Positions 11,065 to 23,477 of a DNA stretch of 64,000 nucleotides are shown here, in pieces; the stretch's first letter is position 1; each line of letters opens with the position of its first letter. Origin of the DNA: Cercophora sp. LCS_1 (Eukaryota; Ascomycota; Sordariomycetes; Sordariales; Lasiosphaeriaceae); contig JAPZLL010000001.1 of NCBI GenBank assembly GCA_036250225.1, positions 1,488,001 through 1,552,000 on the forward strand. Direction: 5' to 3'. The notes beneath the pieces are model-generated. The model had not been told where the DNA came from. It did not search any database and was given only the letters and a program-made list of their open reading frames with translations. Made by a program: the position numbers and the translations under genes.

Positions 11065-14000
11065 TGGAGCAATGGGAACAACACATGCCGAGGATTTTAG
11101 GCTTTGTTCGTCCATAACCTCGGAATCAAGCGGCATGCCCAGTCTGGGTCACCCTTGGGAGCGGGTCGTTGGAGAACCCGTTGAAGATCGACACCGGAGC
11201 TACATCCGGATCAAAGTCTTCGAACCTCAGCTGGAGATCCGCCATCGGAGAGCCATGACTACCTGACTGGGTGCCCGGGATTGCCAAATTGTCCAGGACG
11301 GCCGTAATCCGGCATCCGTCTGGGGAGGACCTGGACAAGTGAGGGATGATTCACTTCAGAGGATGTCTGAAGTGAGGGGAGGCCTCAAAGGCCACGTTGT
11401 AGCGAGCATTGTGTGTGCGGGGAATGCACCATCGTCAACTCTCGAATCAGCCCCAGCCAGCCGTGTACCAATTCTGCGGGAGTTTTTGTGGCGCCATACT
11501 TGACCGCCTGGTGGGAGTTGGTTATGGTTATTTCAACTGCTCTGTGTATTGGGCCGGAGACAGCTCTGACCCACCTCGGTGTTTATGTACTGTACTTCCA
11601 GGGTCAAGAGCGGATACCAGGCCATGGTTTCCCGTTGATTGAGAGTGGAATCGCCGGGCGTCTGATATAAATCATCGGATATTATTCAAAAGTCGAAAAA
11701 TGTGCTGGAATATCAGGTGGCTGACGTTGTATCTCTACATTTACCCCGCGTATCGCAAGGCTAGCCTAATGTATGCCACGTTGGGAAGCTGAAAGCCCCT
11801 GCGAGACCCTGAAAGTCGATAGCTGCTGCACAGCCAGAGATAGGGAATGATTGCCGGCCTGCGTGTGGGTGGAGGACGGAACCCATCCCGCTCGGCGCCC
11901 ATACAGGAGGACATCTGCCAGTGACGAACATCACCGTGCCGCAGCAGTACACAGGCACGCCCACACACAGACATGGACGAATGGTTCGCTTGGTGGGTCA
12001 ACGGGAGCGCCGACGGGGCAAGATGGGCAAAAAACCAATGAGGGACGGAATGTGGGAAAATGCGCATTCTCTGCGTCTTCTCTCGCTTCGACAAAAGGTC
12101 TTGTGCATGGTGGAGTGGGGTAGTTGGGTAAAATTCTGCATGCATGCTGTTGTGCAATTTTTCTTGGAACCGGCCCCTCCAAGGCCCGAGGTCCGAGGGC
12201 GCAGGAGCAGCAGCAGCGACCTGAGCCAGTGGTTCGCAAAGAGGTTTCTTCGGTGAAGGTAGGATTTTGCGATTCTCCTCACCGTAATCCCGCGTGCCTC
12301 TTGCCGCTTGCCGCACGGAATTCCCCGCTTGCGGTTGAAGCGGAGCGAGGAAGAATTCGCTAGTCTTGGCTCAAGCAGCAATGGTCTGATAATCGCTGGC
12401 TGGGGTTGGAGGGCAAAGGCGGGCCAAGGGGCTTTAAGGCACGGTGACGCAGGCCAAGACCATTGGCGAATCCGTCTTGGGCTGAGTGGCGCAGGTCCCC
12501 TGCACTTTCTCCATGGATTCTGACGCAAGAGCGTCCGTCGCCGCATTCTCGCTGTTGACGGCCGGATACCGGCACAGAGTCTGCCAGCGAGCTCTTTGCA
12601 CACTCGGCATCCCCTGCCTCGCGCAGGCTGCAACGCGCTTCAACCGCCAATCCTGGGGTGCCCAAACGTAAGGCCCCCCAAACTTTCCCCTCTCTCTGCC
12701 CTTTCTGCCCTCTCTTGCGCACCACACAGGCTGCTCTTTCTGCGCCGGCCCAAGCTCGGCGGGCGAATCCGATGAGGGCCAGCGACGTCGCCATTGGTGC
12801 GAGGCTCCAGATGGATGCAAATCTTGGCAGCCTCTCCGGGGATAGTGTGTTCCGTCATGATTCAACCGTCCCGGCTGGGACACCTGCTGCAACGCGAACG
12901 CCCATTGACACCTCGATACACAACAGGGCGAGACAGCGAGCGACACAGGTTCGCGTGTTCGCCGGTGTGGATCCCGCACCTGCTTGCTCCCAGTCCGACC
13001 CAATCCGCCGCCCCTGGGAGACCCTTTTGCGGCGCCAACCCAATGACGGTCTCGACGGATTAGTCCAAGCAGCAGCATTAGCAGCAGCCGCAGGCAGAGA
13101 GCATGGCGGATGGCAAATCGGTGGCCGGCTCCCCGCCCGGCTCCGACGCAGCTGAAGCGGCGGTCCTGACACCTTCCCACACCGAACTTGGGACGACGGA
13201 TCCCCAGTCATGGCGATGGTGCTGGTGGCCCGTCTCCAGCAAACACTAACAGTAGAAATGAAAAAGAAACGGGCCCGTTCTAAAGCCAAAGCCAAATTCT
13301 TCCGCTGTCGTCACTCTCGCCCTGGCAGCTTGCATCATATCTTACGTCGCCTTCTATATTAAGCACTTTGCACGCTACAGGACGTACAGCAACCAGGAGC
13401 CATGGCCAAGTCGTTGATATACCCCTGTTCTCCACCAGCACGGGGACCCTCGGGCGCGGCACATGGATGGCGATGGACGGCCGGGGATTCTCGCAATGAG
13501 CCGTCCTCTGGACGATGCGCCGGGTACACTACCTCCCGCAACTGGCACAACGCAGGCCCGCGCTATGCACCACACTTGCAGCCCCAGGTAGGCTCGGGAT
13601 CCAGGGATCGCGGGGCCTAGTTTCCGCCCAGGTCGAGTAGTAGTCGAGGTGTTGGGGACGCTGTGGCTCACTGCGTCGTCGCTCCTCCGCTTAGTTTTGC
13701 GGTTCTGCAGCAACGATTGAAGGGCCGTTTGTGATGGTGTCGCGCGGGACCCTCTCAACCCTCCCCCCCCCCCCACCGCCTCTCAGGCACTCCCTGTCAC
13801 CCTCCAACCACATCAACAAGGCGCCCAGGACAAGACCGTCTTGGGGGCCGGCGTTCGGTATCCTGTCCCAACTGTGTGTCTCTCACTTGTTTCTCACTCA
13901 TCCGCTCCCCGAGGCGGCCCAAGCAAATCCGCCTTACCTTACACCTCTTTCACCCACAACCGGCCTGTCTGCCTGTCAGTTGTTCAGTTCGCCCAGCCCC

Positions 14001-14764
14001 TCCATATCGGGCCTGCTGCTGCTGCCCTGTTTCTTTTTTTTGCACCCTATATTATTTACTCGCCTGTTTCTTTCGGTGGCTGTTGTTAGGGACCCACGCG
14101 CGGCTTTTTCTTTCGCAACAGAAGGAATCGGGGCACACATCTATCTCCTCCCCTTGTTTGCTTGCCTGCTCTCTTTGCCTGCTGTACGACCAAGTAGCGG
14201 CCCCACAACCTGCACGGGATCTTGGACTCCTCTGCCATCACGGACTGCAGCCCATACCCCCCTACCAAGCACCAACCGAATCCACAGCGCATGCCTGTTT
14301 GGTTTTGTCGCTTCCACAGCGGATGCTGCGGAGCACGCACGAAGTGGACTCAAGGACTACCCTCATAGGACAGCTGTTGACTCGAACGGGCAAGATCCCA
14401 GGGCGGTTGAACGTTCCGCCCTTATCCCCTCTTGCGTTGACGCTTCCGGAACCTTGCGCCTTGTCTCTTCTTGGCCGACCTGGTATATGTTCAGTTTCTA
14501 GGGGGTTTCAATCCTCATTGGACCCTCTTGGCCGTGCCCCGAGCTGGTCTCCTGGTCTCTTCTTGCCCCGGCCAAAGGGTCGCCAATACCCTCCTCCGCG
14601 ATTAGATGCCGTGTCGTTTGTGAGTGAGGCTTTGTAATCTTGCTGGGCGCAGCTTGAACACGCAAAGTTGGGCCTAGGAGCTTGTTGAGACAGACAGCCC
14701 CCAGAGATCCAAGCCGAGGGCACCTCAACCTGCCAACCGCGCGCGGGGGGCATACTGAGAAAAT
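11065..14764. other. 3.7-kb gene-free region upstream of the Zn2Cys6 regulator
   Basis: No conserved protein is visible on either strand over 3.7 kb. Several long open frames (for example 12434-13180 on minus, 13731-14501 on plus) are Pro/Ser/Arg-rich or low in complexity and overlap other open frames. The last kilobase is pyrimidine-rich and probably the long leader of the regulator at 14765, with multiple upstream ATGs. Long upstream regions are usual for fungal regulatory genes. Confidence 0.45.
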
Positions 14765-17700
14765 ATGACGGGTTCACGCGCCGAGAGCGCGGCCCCTCGT
14801 CCAACTCGCCCTTCCTCACAACCCTCCCAGGCGTCGCAGCGCTCCGGGGCCGACACTAGCACCAAAGACACTGCACCGAGCGCCGCCGGCTCCGGTCACT
14901 CCCCCGACATGTCGGGCGACGACTCGGCCACCGAACTGTCTCCCCAGGACCATGGCTCCCCTTCGGAAAGCGTCAAGTCATCAGGCCCAGGACCGACCAA
15001 GTCCGAATCAGACGCTCCCTCCGGCGGGCAGTCCGCCGCGGGTGACGCCCCGAGCATGCCCCTCCAGAAGCGCCGTAGGGTCACGAGGGCGTGTGACGAG
15101 TGCCGCAGGAAGAAGATCAAGTGCGATGGAAAGCAGCCCTGCACTCACTGCTCGGTCTACAGCTACGGTAACGCGAGAATCTTCAACCGACTAGACACGC
15201 GTGCCGATTTCCCCAGCTAACAAATACCGCCAGAATGCACCTACGATAAGCCCTCTAACCGGCGCAGAAACCCTGCGCCGCAGTATATCGAGGCCTTGGA
15301 GGCAAGACTTCAGCGGGCTGAGACTCTCCTGCGGAAATTCATGCCCGATGTTGACTTGACCGACCCCAGCCTTGATCCGGCCGTCCAGCAGGAGTTCCAC
15401 AAGAGGGAACAGGCGAGAGCGCAAACCGCCAGGCTGGAAAAGGAAGCACCGAAAACACCCGACAGTCAAGACGCCATCATGTCCATGATTGAGAGTATAG
15501 GCCAGCTCGACATCAACGAGGGCGGAGAGTTCGACTTCCACGGCATCTCTTCCGGCGCAGTCTTTCTCAGGCGGATGAAGGAGCACTTTCAGGGGCTGCT
15601 CGCATCTGACTATCGAACGCCGTTTATTTCCCAATCGCCTCAGCTCGCCGGCATGTTTAGTCTCGACTCCCCAAAGATGGGAACCATTGGTCCTTTCGAC
15701 AGCGCCTCGGCTCCGAACATTTACGATCTCCCCGACAAGGAGCATGCCCGATCTCTCTGCTACTATGCGTTGAACTGTGCGACCTGTCTGCTGCGAGTTG
15801 TTCATCTGCCATCTTTCTATGAGATGTTCGATAAAATCTACGACACGCCACATGGCTCGTGGGGAAACGATGAGCACAGGTTTTTGGGGCTTTTGTACTC
15901 GGTTCTGGCACTTGGTTCCATGTACAACACCGACGAAGGTCCCTCGAAGCCCCTTGTCACGCACAAGAGAGCCGTAGAAAAGGGGTAAGAGACCATGTTA
16001 CCCAGCGATGTTTCGGCCTCTAACAACCGTGGCAGGCTCAAGTACTATGGTGCTGCTCGATTGATTCTTCAAGACGTTGCGGAATGTCGCGATATGACTT
16101 CCCTTCAGGCCCTCGTTTACATGATATTGTTTTTGCAAGCAACGTCCAACATTAGCGGTTGCTACGCCTTTCTTGGGATAGCCTGTGAGTAAAGCCATGT
16201 GGATCTTGGTCTCACTCCCCACCAGCCCCCCCCCCTGGAACGGGCCTGAATCTGGTAGAGAAACTAGATAATAGAACGGAAGAAACTGACTTTTTTGTGA
16301 CAGTGCGTTCCAGTCTGCGAATGGGTCTGCACCGCCACTTACCGCACGCCAAGATATCACCGATCGAAGACGAGTCGAGAAGACGCCTGTTTCACGTTAT
16401 CAGGCAGTTAGATACCTATGTCTCGGCTATTTTAGGGTTTCCGATCCTGCTCCAAGACGAGGATGTTGATCAGCCAACTCCGACCGAGGTGGACGACGAA
16501 TACATCACCAAAGATGCTATTTTGGCACCACCGCCAGGGACGCCCTCCTTTTTCCAAGCCTTCAGCGCGCACAGCAAGCTCATGGTGATCCTGAGGAACG
16601 TAGTCAAGCATATTTACCCTCTCAGAGGAGTGGAAGAGTGTGTTGTGAATGGCGAGCGACCAAACGCGACGTACATGATCAGCTATGCCCGAATCAAGGA
16701 GATCGAAAGGGAACTGCACGACTGGTACGAAGAATTGCCGATACACTGGAGACCAAGCGCAGATGGCCCCATCGAGGTGGTTCGGTCAGTTGGCTCTCCC
16801 TTCAAAAAACTTGTCAAGAAGTCTTTGATATGCTAATATACTTTGTATCAGCGTTCGTACTCTGCTCCGTTTTGTGTATGCGCACGTTCAATTGCTTCTC
16901 TATCGCCCGTTTCTGCACTACGTCTCGCCGCGGTTGACAGCAGGTAAAAAGATCGACGACAGATTCTACAGCTGCGCAGCGGCTGGGATCAGTGTTAGGT
17001 AAGAATGACTTTGTGCGAGCTAGAGGAAACGTCTCTAACTATCGCTCAGCCGGAATATCGTTCACATTGGGATTGAGATCCAGAAGCAATCTGTGCTGAT
17101 TGGGCCTTACTGGTTCATTCTGTACACCGAGTTTTTCGCCATTCTTACGCTGGTGTTTTATGTGTTGGAGAACCCCGATAAAACCGGCACCACCGAGATC
17201 ATGGCCGATGCGCGTTCTGGACGAGACGTCATCGGAACATTGGCGCAAAGAAGCCTTGCGGCAGACCGCATCACAACGGCTCTGAAGGCAGGATAGCCCA
17301 CCGAGATTTGCACCAATGAGATGGCTAACAGCAAGTAGCCCCTATTCGAACAGCTTTATGAGCGACTGAAAAAGGGAGGGGGTCGGCCAGCAACGACCAA
17401 AAAGAGGTCAGCCTCCGCTGCGGGATCCAAGGCGGGAGCTATGCCTCTGCCAACTCGTCCTGGGTTGCAGGATAGCCTGCCTCAGCGGAGGTCCGAGGAG
17501 CTTAATAGAGCATCGAGCGGGACCGTTCGCAGAGAAATGTCGGGAACGCCCCTCAGCTCGTCTTTCGATTCGGTTGGAATGCAACCCAACAGCTTGCCTA
17601 GCCAAGGCTTCGCCGGAAACCTCCGAGAAATCATGCCCCTGGACGTGGCCATGGCGAGCCGAAGCCCCGACAACAGCGGGGCGTCAGCCGGAATGCACAG

Positions 17701-18223
17701 GTCTCCCCAGAGCTACCACCCCGGCGTAATGCCGGGTGGGCCGACCAACCCACTGTACAAGCTGGATGCTGTGATGTTTTCCTCGGGTGATCCTTTTGCC
17801 TATCCCAACCAGCCGGTGATGGATGCCCCCGGGTATCCACAAGGCCGGGCGGGACCTCATGCAGCAGGCGGGCCACCCCAGGATGCGCAGTTCTACATGC
17901 CGAATGTTTATGACGGGATCGAAGGGCAGTTATTAGGCCCGATCCCGCCATATCTGGTGCCACAGGGACATGGCCATCACGCGCTTGATCCTGCATCGCA
18001 GATGTACCACGCGCCCAACATGGTCACCATGCACCAGGACCATGGGCCAGCCGCCCACCAGGAGCGACAGCGGCACCAACACCAGCACCCGGGGCAGCAA
18101 CGGAGAGACGCGCAGCAGATGACACAGCAGCAGCAACAGCAAGACATGATGGAGGACGTTATGGTTGATCCAAACTTCCAAGGCGATTGGGATGAAATAT
18201 TGGGCAACACGGGCTACCGATAG
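14765..18223 (+). CDS. Zn2Cys6 transcription factor with fungal-specific middle homology domain
   Basis: Seven-exon gene: 14765-15167, 15234-15984, 16036-16184, 16304-16784, 16852-16998, 17050-17287 and 17339-18223, giving 1017 aa. The binuclear cluster has six cysteines at 110, 113, 120, 126, 129 and 136 (ACDECRRKKIKCDGK), the last supplied by exon 2, followed by a linker and a short coiled coil (EALEARLQRAETLL). The middle region contains the fungal transcription factor domain (SLRMGLHRHLPHAK, SRRRLFHVIRQLDTYVS). The C-terminus is Pro/Gly/Gln-rich with a poly-Gln run and an acidic end (DWDEILG), which suggests an activation domain. The sixth intron (17288-17338) needs a GC donor. The target pathway cannot be read from the sequence; links to plant-polysaccharide regulators would be a guess. 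Confidence 0.88.
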
Positions 18224-19732
18224 CTGTTTGCGAGACCGGAGGGGCGCTATCGATGATGTGGCTGAGCGCGGCTGGCCGCAAGAGGATGTTCCTTCAACGT
18301 CAAAAGGGCCAGCCAGCCTGGGCAGGAAGAGGCGGGGGTATCTAGAGACCGTTCGCAGGCGAATCATGAACCTTATGACAACGGGCAGGGCCGCAGGCTC
18401 GAGACCAGGAGAATCGAGGACGGCTCGGGCGGTAAAAAAAGGGATTTATACTGGACTTGTCAACAATAACTTTTTCTTGATCATCGCCGCTTGATACCCA
18501 GAACCGGAGATGGAGGACGAAGAAGAGGGGAGAGGGAGAGGTCACTTTTTAGACTCGGCGGGGGAGCATGGATGGGTGAACGGATGGAGTGGAAGGGAGG
18601 GAAAGGTGAAAAGGAAGGTCAACATACACGAGATGGACACTGGGAGGCACGGACGGAATACACGGACGGGATAGCAATGAGGATGGGACGAATTTTGGGC
18701 GTCACAAAAAAGAAGCGGGTGAGAGCGTTTACGGGCGATGACCTCGCAGTTTCCCATAGCCCGAAGCAAAACACACGCACAATGCATATGCTCGCCCCGG
18801 ACACGGCGAATGGCCCACCCATTCCCCTTCATTTGGCCTGTGGTGACGTTGCAGAGGCGGCAGGTGGAGCGAAAGCTGACTCGAGAGGCGGCGTCTAACA
18901 TTTGCAGCCGTTGCATCTAAAGGGCGCAAAAGGAGCCGTTTGTTCAACATGGTGGAGAGCGCCGACGTTGTTTTGTGGTTGGTGGTCCCAAAGGGCGCGC
19001 TACGGCTTAGGTCGGTAAAAACAACATTAAGCTACCTTTTCTAGCGTACCATGCCAAAACCGACGGCGCTGCATCCGTCGTGGAGAGGCGTGTCGTCGGG
19101 CGCGTCATTCACCGTCTGATGTGTTTCGCCGGGGAAATTCAAACTCGAGCGCCAGAACAAAGAAGCTAGATACAATTGGGTGATACCAATTATTCATAAC
19201 AACGAATGAGAAAAAAAAAAAAACATTCCGTTGGTGTTTGACATGTGCTACACACATGTTATGTATCGAGCGGTGGTCCAATAAGACCCGACTCGGACCC
19301 TCTCTCATTCGCGGCAATCTGCTTACTTCCCCTGTACGCCCTTTTTCATGCCCTCGTTCTACAATACAAATCTCGATTCCGTCTTACAACTTCGGGTTTT
19401 CTAATTCATAACAACAGGGTGTCCATTCTTTTATGTCTTTTCTTTTACCACAATCTTCTCACGATTCTCTCTTGCCTTTCGCGCCGATACTTGTTTGCTG
19501 ATAAGAAGGCCCGTCGATTTCGCTGCTCAAGCACAAGCACCAAAGTGGGGTGATAACCATCGTCATCGGCAAGCGTGTGCAGGGGTAGTGGTTCCGGACG
19601 GGACACTCACACACCTTCGATCAGCTCCGCCCCCGCAGTCTGGGCCGGTGCGGTACCTTCAGTCGCACATCACATCTCCCCTCACCGATCTCGAAAGATC
19701 TCCAACCCTTGCTTCCGGGTTGCGCCGCAAGG
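18224..19732. other. Intergenic, regulator 3' to aminopeptidase 5'
   Basis: 1.5-kb tandem-oriented spacer. It holds the 3' untranslated region of the Zn2Cys6 gene and the promoter and leader of the aminopeptidase gene, including an A run near 19210-19224. No gene-like frame is convincing. Confidence 0.5.
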
Positions 19733-21625
19733 ATGGAAGTCGAACACGATCTCGTCGTTGTCGACGAGTTTGATGCTCTGTCAGTTTGCTTTCTCTCTCT
19801 CTCTCTCCCGTTTTGACCTACACTGTGTGAGTGAGAGTGAATAAACTGACCTTGTGATGATTTGGCGATAAGAGCCATTGAGCTCAAAGTGCCCCCCAAA
19901 ACAACATCGGCCCCAACCCCGGCAGTGACGCCTCCGAAAAAGCACCAGAGGGACACGGCGTGGCTTTATAGTAAGAAGATTGGAAAGTTCCCGGGTGAGT
20001 TTTGCCCCTTGTGGGAGTGAGAGTTGAGAGTTTTGTGCTGATGAGAGCTCACTCAAGCCAAACAACATGCCAAAAAGGTAGCGACGGAGCTTGGTGTCCA
20101 AAATGGTCTCCTCTTTCTTCCTGGACAGCGAGAGAAGCTGTATGAGGACTCGGACATGGGACCTGAGTTCCGCCAACGTCGATAGTATGTGTGCCCCTGG
20201 TCCTGAGGGTTTGAGCCCGTTAATAACCATGATGTAGTTTCTACTACCTCTCAGGGGCCGACTTCCCCGGTTGCTCCGTCACCTACGACATAGCCCGCGA
20301 CCAACTCGTCCTCTGGATCCCTTACACCGACCCGCGAGATGTCCTCTGGTACGGCAAGACGCCCACCATCGAAGAAGTCCGAGCAACCACCCAAGTCGAC
20401 GACGTCCGCCTCATCAGCAGCCTGGACCGCTTCCTCTACACCTCCCTTGTCCCCGGTTCCACGCTCTTCGTGCTGCACACCGAGCAGTCCCCCAAGCTGG
20501 AAAGCACCAAAGGCGTCGTGCACATCGACACGGTCCGTCTCAAGCCGGCCATGGACGCCGCACGCGTCATCAAGACCGACTACGAAATCGAAATGATCCG
20601 GCGCGCTAACGCGGTGTCCAGCGCCGCCCACAAGGCCGTCCTCACCCGTCTCAAGAAGCTCAGCAACGAGCGCGAGATCGAGGCCATTGTCCGCGGCTTC
20701 TGCCAGGCCCAGGGCGCAAAACACCAGGCGTACCCCGTCATCGCCGGCTCCGGCACCAACGCCAGCACGCTCCATTACGACACCAACGACCAGCCGCTCG
20801 ACGGCCGACAGCTCCTCTGCCTCGATGCGGGGTGTGAGTGGTTTTGCTACGCGAGCGATATCACGCGCACGTTTCCCCTTTCCGGTGCGTGGTCCACCGA
20901 GGCGGCGGCTATCTACGGCGTTGTGGAGCGCATGCAAAACGAGTGTATCCAGCGTGTTGCGCCGGGTGTGATCTACTCCGATCTGCACACGCACGCGTGC
21001 ACCGTTGCCGCCATGGAGCTGCTCAGGTTGGGCATTCTCCAGGGTGGGACAGCAGCTGAGATCATCAGCAGGGGAACGGTAGCTGCTTTCTTCCCCCACG
21101 GACTGGGTCACCACGTCGGGTTGGAAGTGCATGATGTCGAGGGGGGTGAGAGGTTGTTGCTCTCGACTGCGAGTCCCATCAGGGGTCGCGGCGGTCTCCC
21201 GCCCAAGAGGGATCTCGTCACGGCTGATATGCTGGCTACCATGTATCGTGAGGCGTTGGGCCCCGCGCCGAGGGGGAAGAGAAAGCTGGAAAAGGGCATG
21301 ATTGTTACCATTGAGCCGGGAATGTGAGCATTTTCTTTTCTCCCTCCCCCTTTTTTTTTTTTTTTGGCTCTTTTCCTCCTCTGTCTCCGAATTGTAATTT
21401 GCTGATCATCACAGCTATTTCTGCCGCGAGTTCATCCAGGCGTATTTCCTCGACAGCCCCGCCCACTCCAAGTTTATCAACAAAAAGGTCCTCGAGAAGT
21501 ACTGGGATGTCGGCGGTGTCAGGATCGAGGACTGCATTCTCGTGACTGAGGACGGGTACGAGAATCTTACCACGGCGCCCAAGGGCGAGGAGATGCTCAA
21601 GGTGATTAATGCTGGTGTACAATGA
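19733..21625 (+). CDS. Xaa-Pro aminopeptidase / prolidase (M24B, PEPP type)
   Basis: Cytosolic metallopeptidase of the aminopeptidase P/prolidase group, which cleaves the bond before proline in dipeptides or at peptide N-termini and so completes peptide turnover. Five exons: 19733-19779, 19873-19994, 20058-20184, 20238-21323 and 21415-21625, total 530 aa. The N-terminal domain includes FYYLSGADFPGC. The pita-bread catalytic domain keeps all five metal ligands by motif: D295 (LDAG), D306 (SDITRTFP), H390 (HGLGHH), E458 (TIEPG) and E499 (RIEDC). No signal or presequence is visible. Intron 1 carries a (TC)n tract and intron 4 a long T run. A large antisense frame (20251-21132) is only a shadow. 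Confidence 0.92.
19792..19807. repeat. (TC)n microsatellite in aminopeptidase intron 1
   Basis: A TC dinucleotide tract lies just downstream of the GTCAGT donor in the first intron. Confidence 0.8.
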
Positions 21626-22029
21626 TTTTTTCCCCCTCTTGTTGCAACTGGGCCGTTCGAATATTGGGTCTTTGTTGATGATTTGATATGAATGGGATAC
21701 GGAGGGATCTCGACACTCTCGCTGTTTGCTTGCTTGTTATTCGGGAAGTAAGGAGGCAAGGGGAAGGCGCTAGGAGTACGTAGTTGTGTGATCACCGACA
21801 TTTTACACCCATCTTTCTTTTTGAATCAAATATATTTGATCTCCGCTACTTGAAATAACCAGATCACCATGACAAAAACACCCCCAAAAAAAAGACAATA
21901 AACCGCTTGTTCAACCAAAATGCGCCAACATGGGATTCAAACGCCTTGCACCACCCACCCGCCAACACTTGCCCACTTTATACACATAGCATCATTTTAA
22001 TCAAGATGCTGTTTTCCAGTCGTCATCGT
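21626..22029. other. Convergent 3' spacer
   Basis: 404-bp spacer between the aminopeptidase stop (+) and the cargo-lectin stop (-); it should hold both 3' untranslated regions. A-rich stretches near 21885-21900 could serve as part of the polyadenylation signals. Nothing else is seen. Confidence 0.5.
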
Positions 22030-22597
22030 CTAGAGATACTTCTTGGGCATCGACTTTTTCCGCTTGTAGTAGATGTACCCACCGACAAGCAGTACCTGGC
22101 TGCCAATGATGACCAAGATGAGCTTGGTGTGCCCTGGAGCGGCATGCTGCACCACGTGGTCGGCCAGCGTGTCGTGCTTGTCCGTGACGTGGTACTTGAT
22201 CGAGTTTTCCGACTCGCGCAACCGCGCCGAGAGCTCGTTGCGGACTGCACGCACCTCCTTCTCCATGTCGTTGAGGCGACGGTCGATGGCCTCGAGACGG
22301 TCCAGCTTGCTCGTGATCAGGCCCTTCAGCTCGCCGATCATGATGGAGGTCTCCTGGTGCCGCTGCTCGCCGACGCCGGCGTTCTGGCCCATGGAGCGGA
22401 AGATGGAGGTGAGGTGGTGGTTGACGGATTGGATGCGGTTGTGTAGGTCTGCGAATTGTGCGGCCTGGCTCGTGATCTTGCTGGCGTCTTGGTCCGGGAT
22501 CGCGTTGTCATAGGTGTCTTCGATTTGCCCGGAGCGACCGTAGGTGTTGCGCGGTTCCTTGGGGGGCTTGTCCTGCTGGGGGACAGAGTTGGCCTGT

Positions 22598-22644
<47 letters not shown>

Positions 22645-23477
22645 GTGATTTTGCTGGTTTTGCTGGTTCTGCTGGTTCTGCTGGTGGTGACCGTCCTCGT
22701 GGAGGACGACCAGCTTGAAAACCTCGAAGGAGTCCGGAAGGTCGGCCGACGCGGCTGTGATGCCGAGGTTGTAGCCGCTAGGGATCTTGATCTTGTCGCT
22801 CTCGAAGCAGACGCGGCTGTCGACCTCCACGATGAACTTGTGCTCGTTGTGGCGCAGCTTGATCTGCGATGGGCGTCCCAGATTGCGGTACGCAAAGCTG
22901 CAGTGGCCAAAAGCCAGGTTGTCGACATTGTGATGCGACTTGTAATCGGTGGTGCCGTCGTTCAGGAAGCCCCGCACCATACCCCCTGACCCGCCATACT
23001 GGTCAATTACCAGCACCAGGCCCTCGAACCTGCTCACTGTGTAGAGACTCTCGGTGCCGACTGTGCGTGCGCCATCCTTTGCCAGCCAGATGTTGAGGTT
23101 GCCGGCGGCCCGTTCCGGGCCATTGGCCCGGAACTCAACATCGGCGATCCAGTTTTGGTGGTGCAATTTCTGGTCACCCCATACGGCACCCCGCTGGTTG
23201 CCCGGAGCTGGCTGGGTCATGATGAGCTTGTTGGAGAGGAGCTCTGGGATGTTGGGTCGGCCTTGCAGGGAGAAGTTGGGGATCGAGGACTTTCCCTCGG
23301 GCGCTATCCTGTGACGGGGGTAACACGCGTGTTAGTGATCTGTATCTCTTCCTCCATGTCCCCAAGGATTCCATACCTGACGCCATAGCCGAAACTGAGC
23401 TCGTTGACGAGGTACTGAGCTTGCGCCTGAGCTAGGAAGCTCAGGACGAGCGCTGCGGCACTCGATGTCAGGCGCAT
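22030..23477 (-). CDS. L-type lectin cargo receptor (ERGIC-53 / Emp46-47 family)
   Basis: Type I membrane lectin of the early secretory pathway that packages glycoproteins into COPII vesicles. Two exons, 23477-23377 and 23308-22030, joined over a 68-nt intron with a CACTAACACG branch, give 459 aa. A signal peptide spans about residues 1-21 (MRLTSSAAALVLSFLAQAQA). The legume-lectin-like domain follows (IWLAKDG, GLVLVIDQYGG, FRNLG-type SFAYRNLGRPSQIK). A Gln/Asn repeat tract at about 240-271 is encoded by a hexanucleotide repeat, then a coiled-coil stalk, a single span near 430-448 (LILVIIGSQVLLVGGYIYY) and the cytosolic tail KRKKSMPKKYL. The tail ends in KKYL, a KKxx COPI retrieval signal, which fits ER-Golgi cycling. 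Divergent from ALG8. Confidence 0.92.
22599..22681. repeat. Hexanucleotide coding repeat (GGTTCT)n, Gln-Asn tract
   Basis: Tandem GGTTCT units on the plus strand, grading into GGTTCTGCT and GGTTTTGCT variants, encode alternating Gln-Asn on the minus strand inside the cargo-lectin gene. The tract is a likely site of length polymorphism. Confidence 0.85.

Noticed and set aside
12434..13180. 248-codon minus-strand frame in the 3.7-kb gene-free region
   Set aside because: Arg/Ser/Gly-rich with no domain and overlapped by several comparable frames on both strands.
13731..14501. 256-codon plus-strand frame as an independent gene
   Set aside because: Composition follows the pyrimidine-rich leader (Leu/Ser/Pro/Phe); more likely upstream open frame sequence of the regulator at 14765.
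20251..21132. 293-codon antisense frame over the aminopeptidase gene
   Set aside because: Complete overlap with a conserved metallopeptidase; composition is the complement of a GC-rich coding strand.
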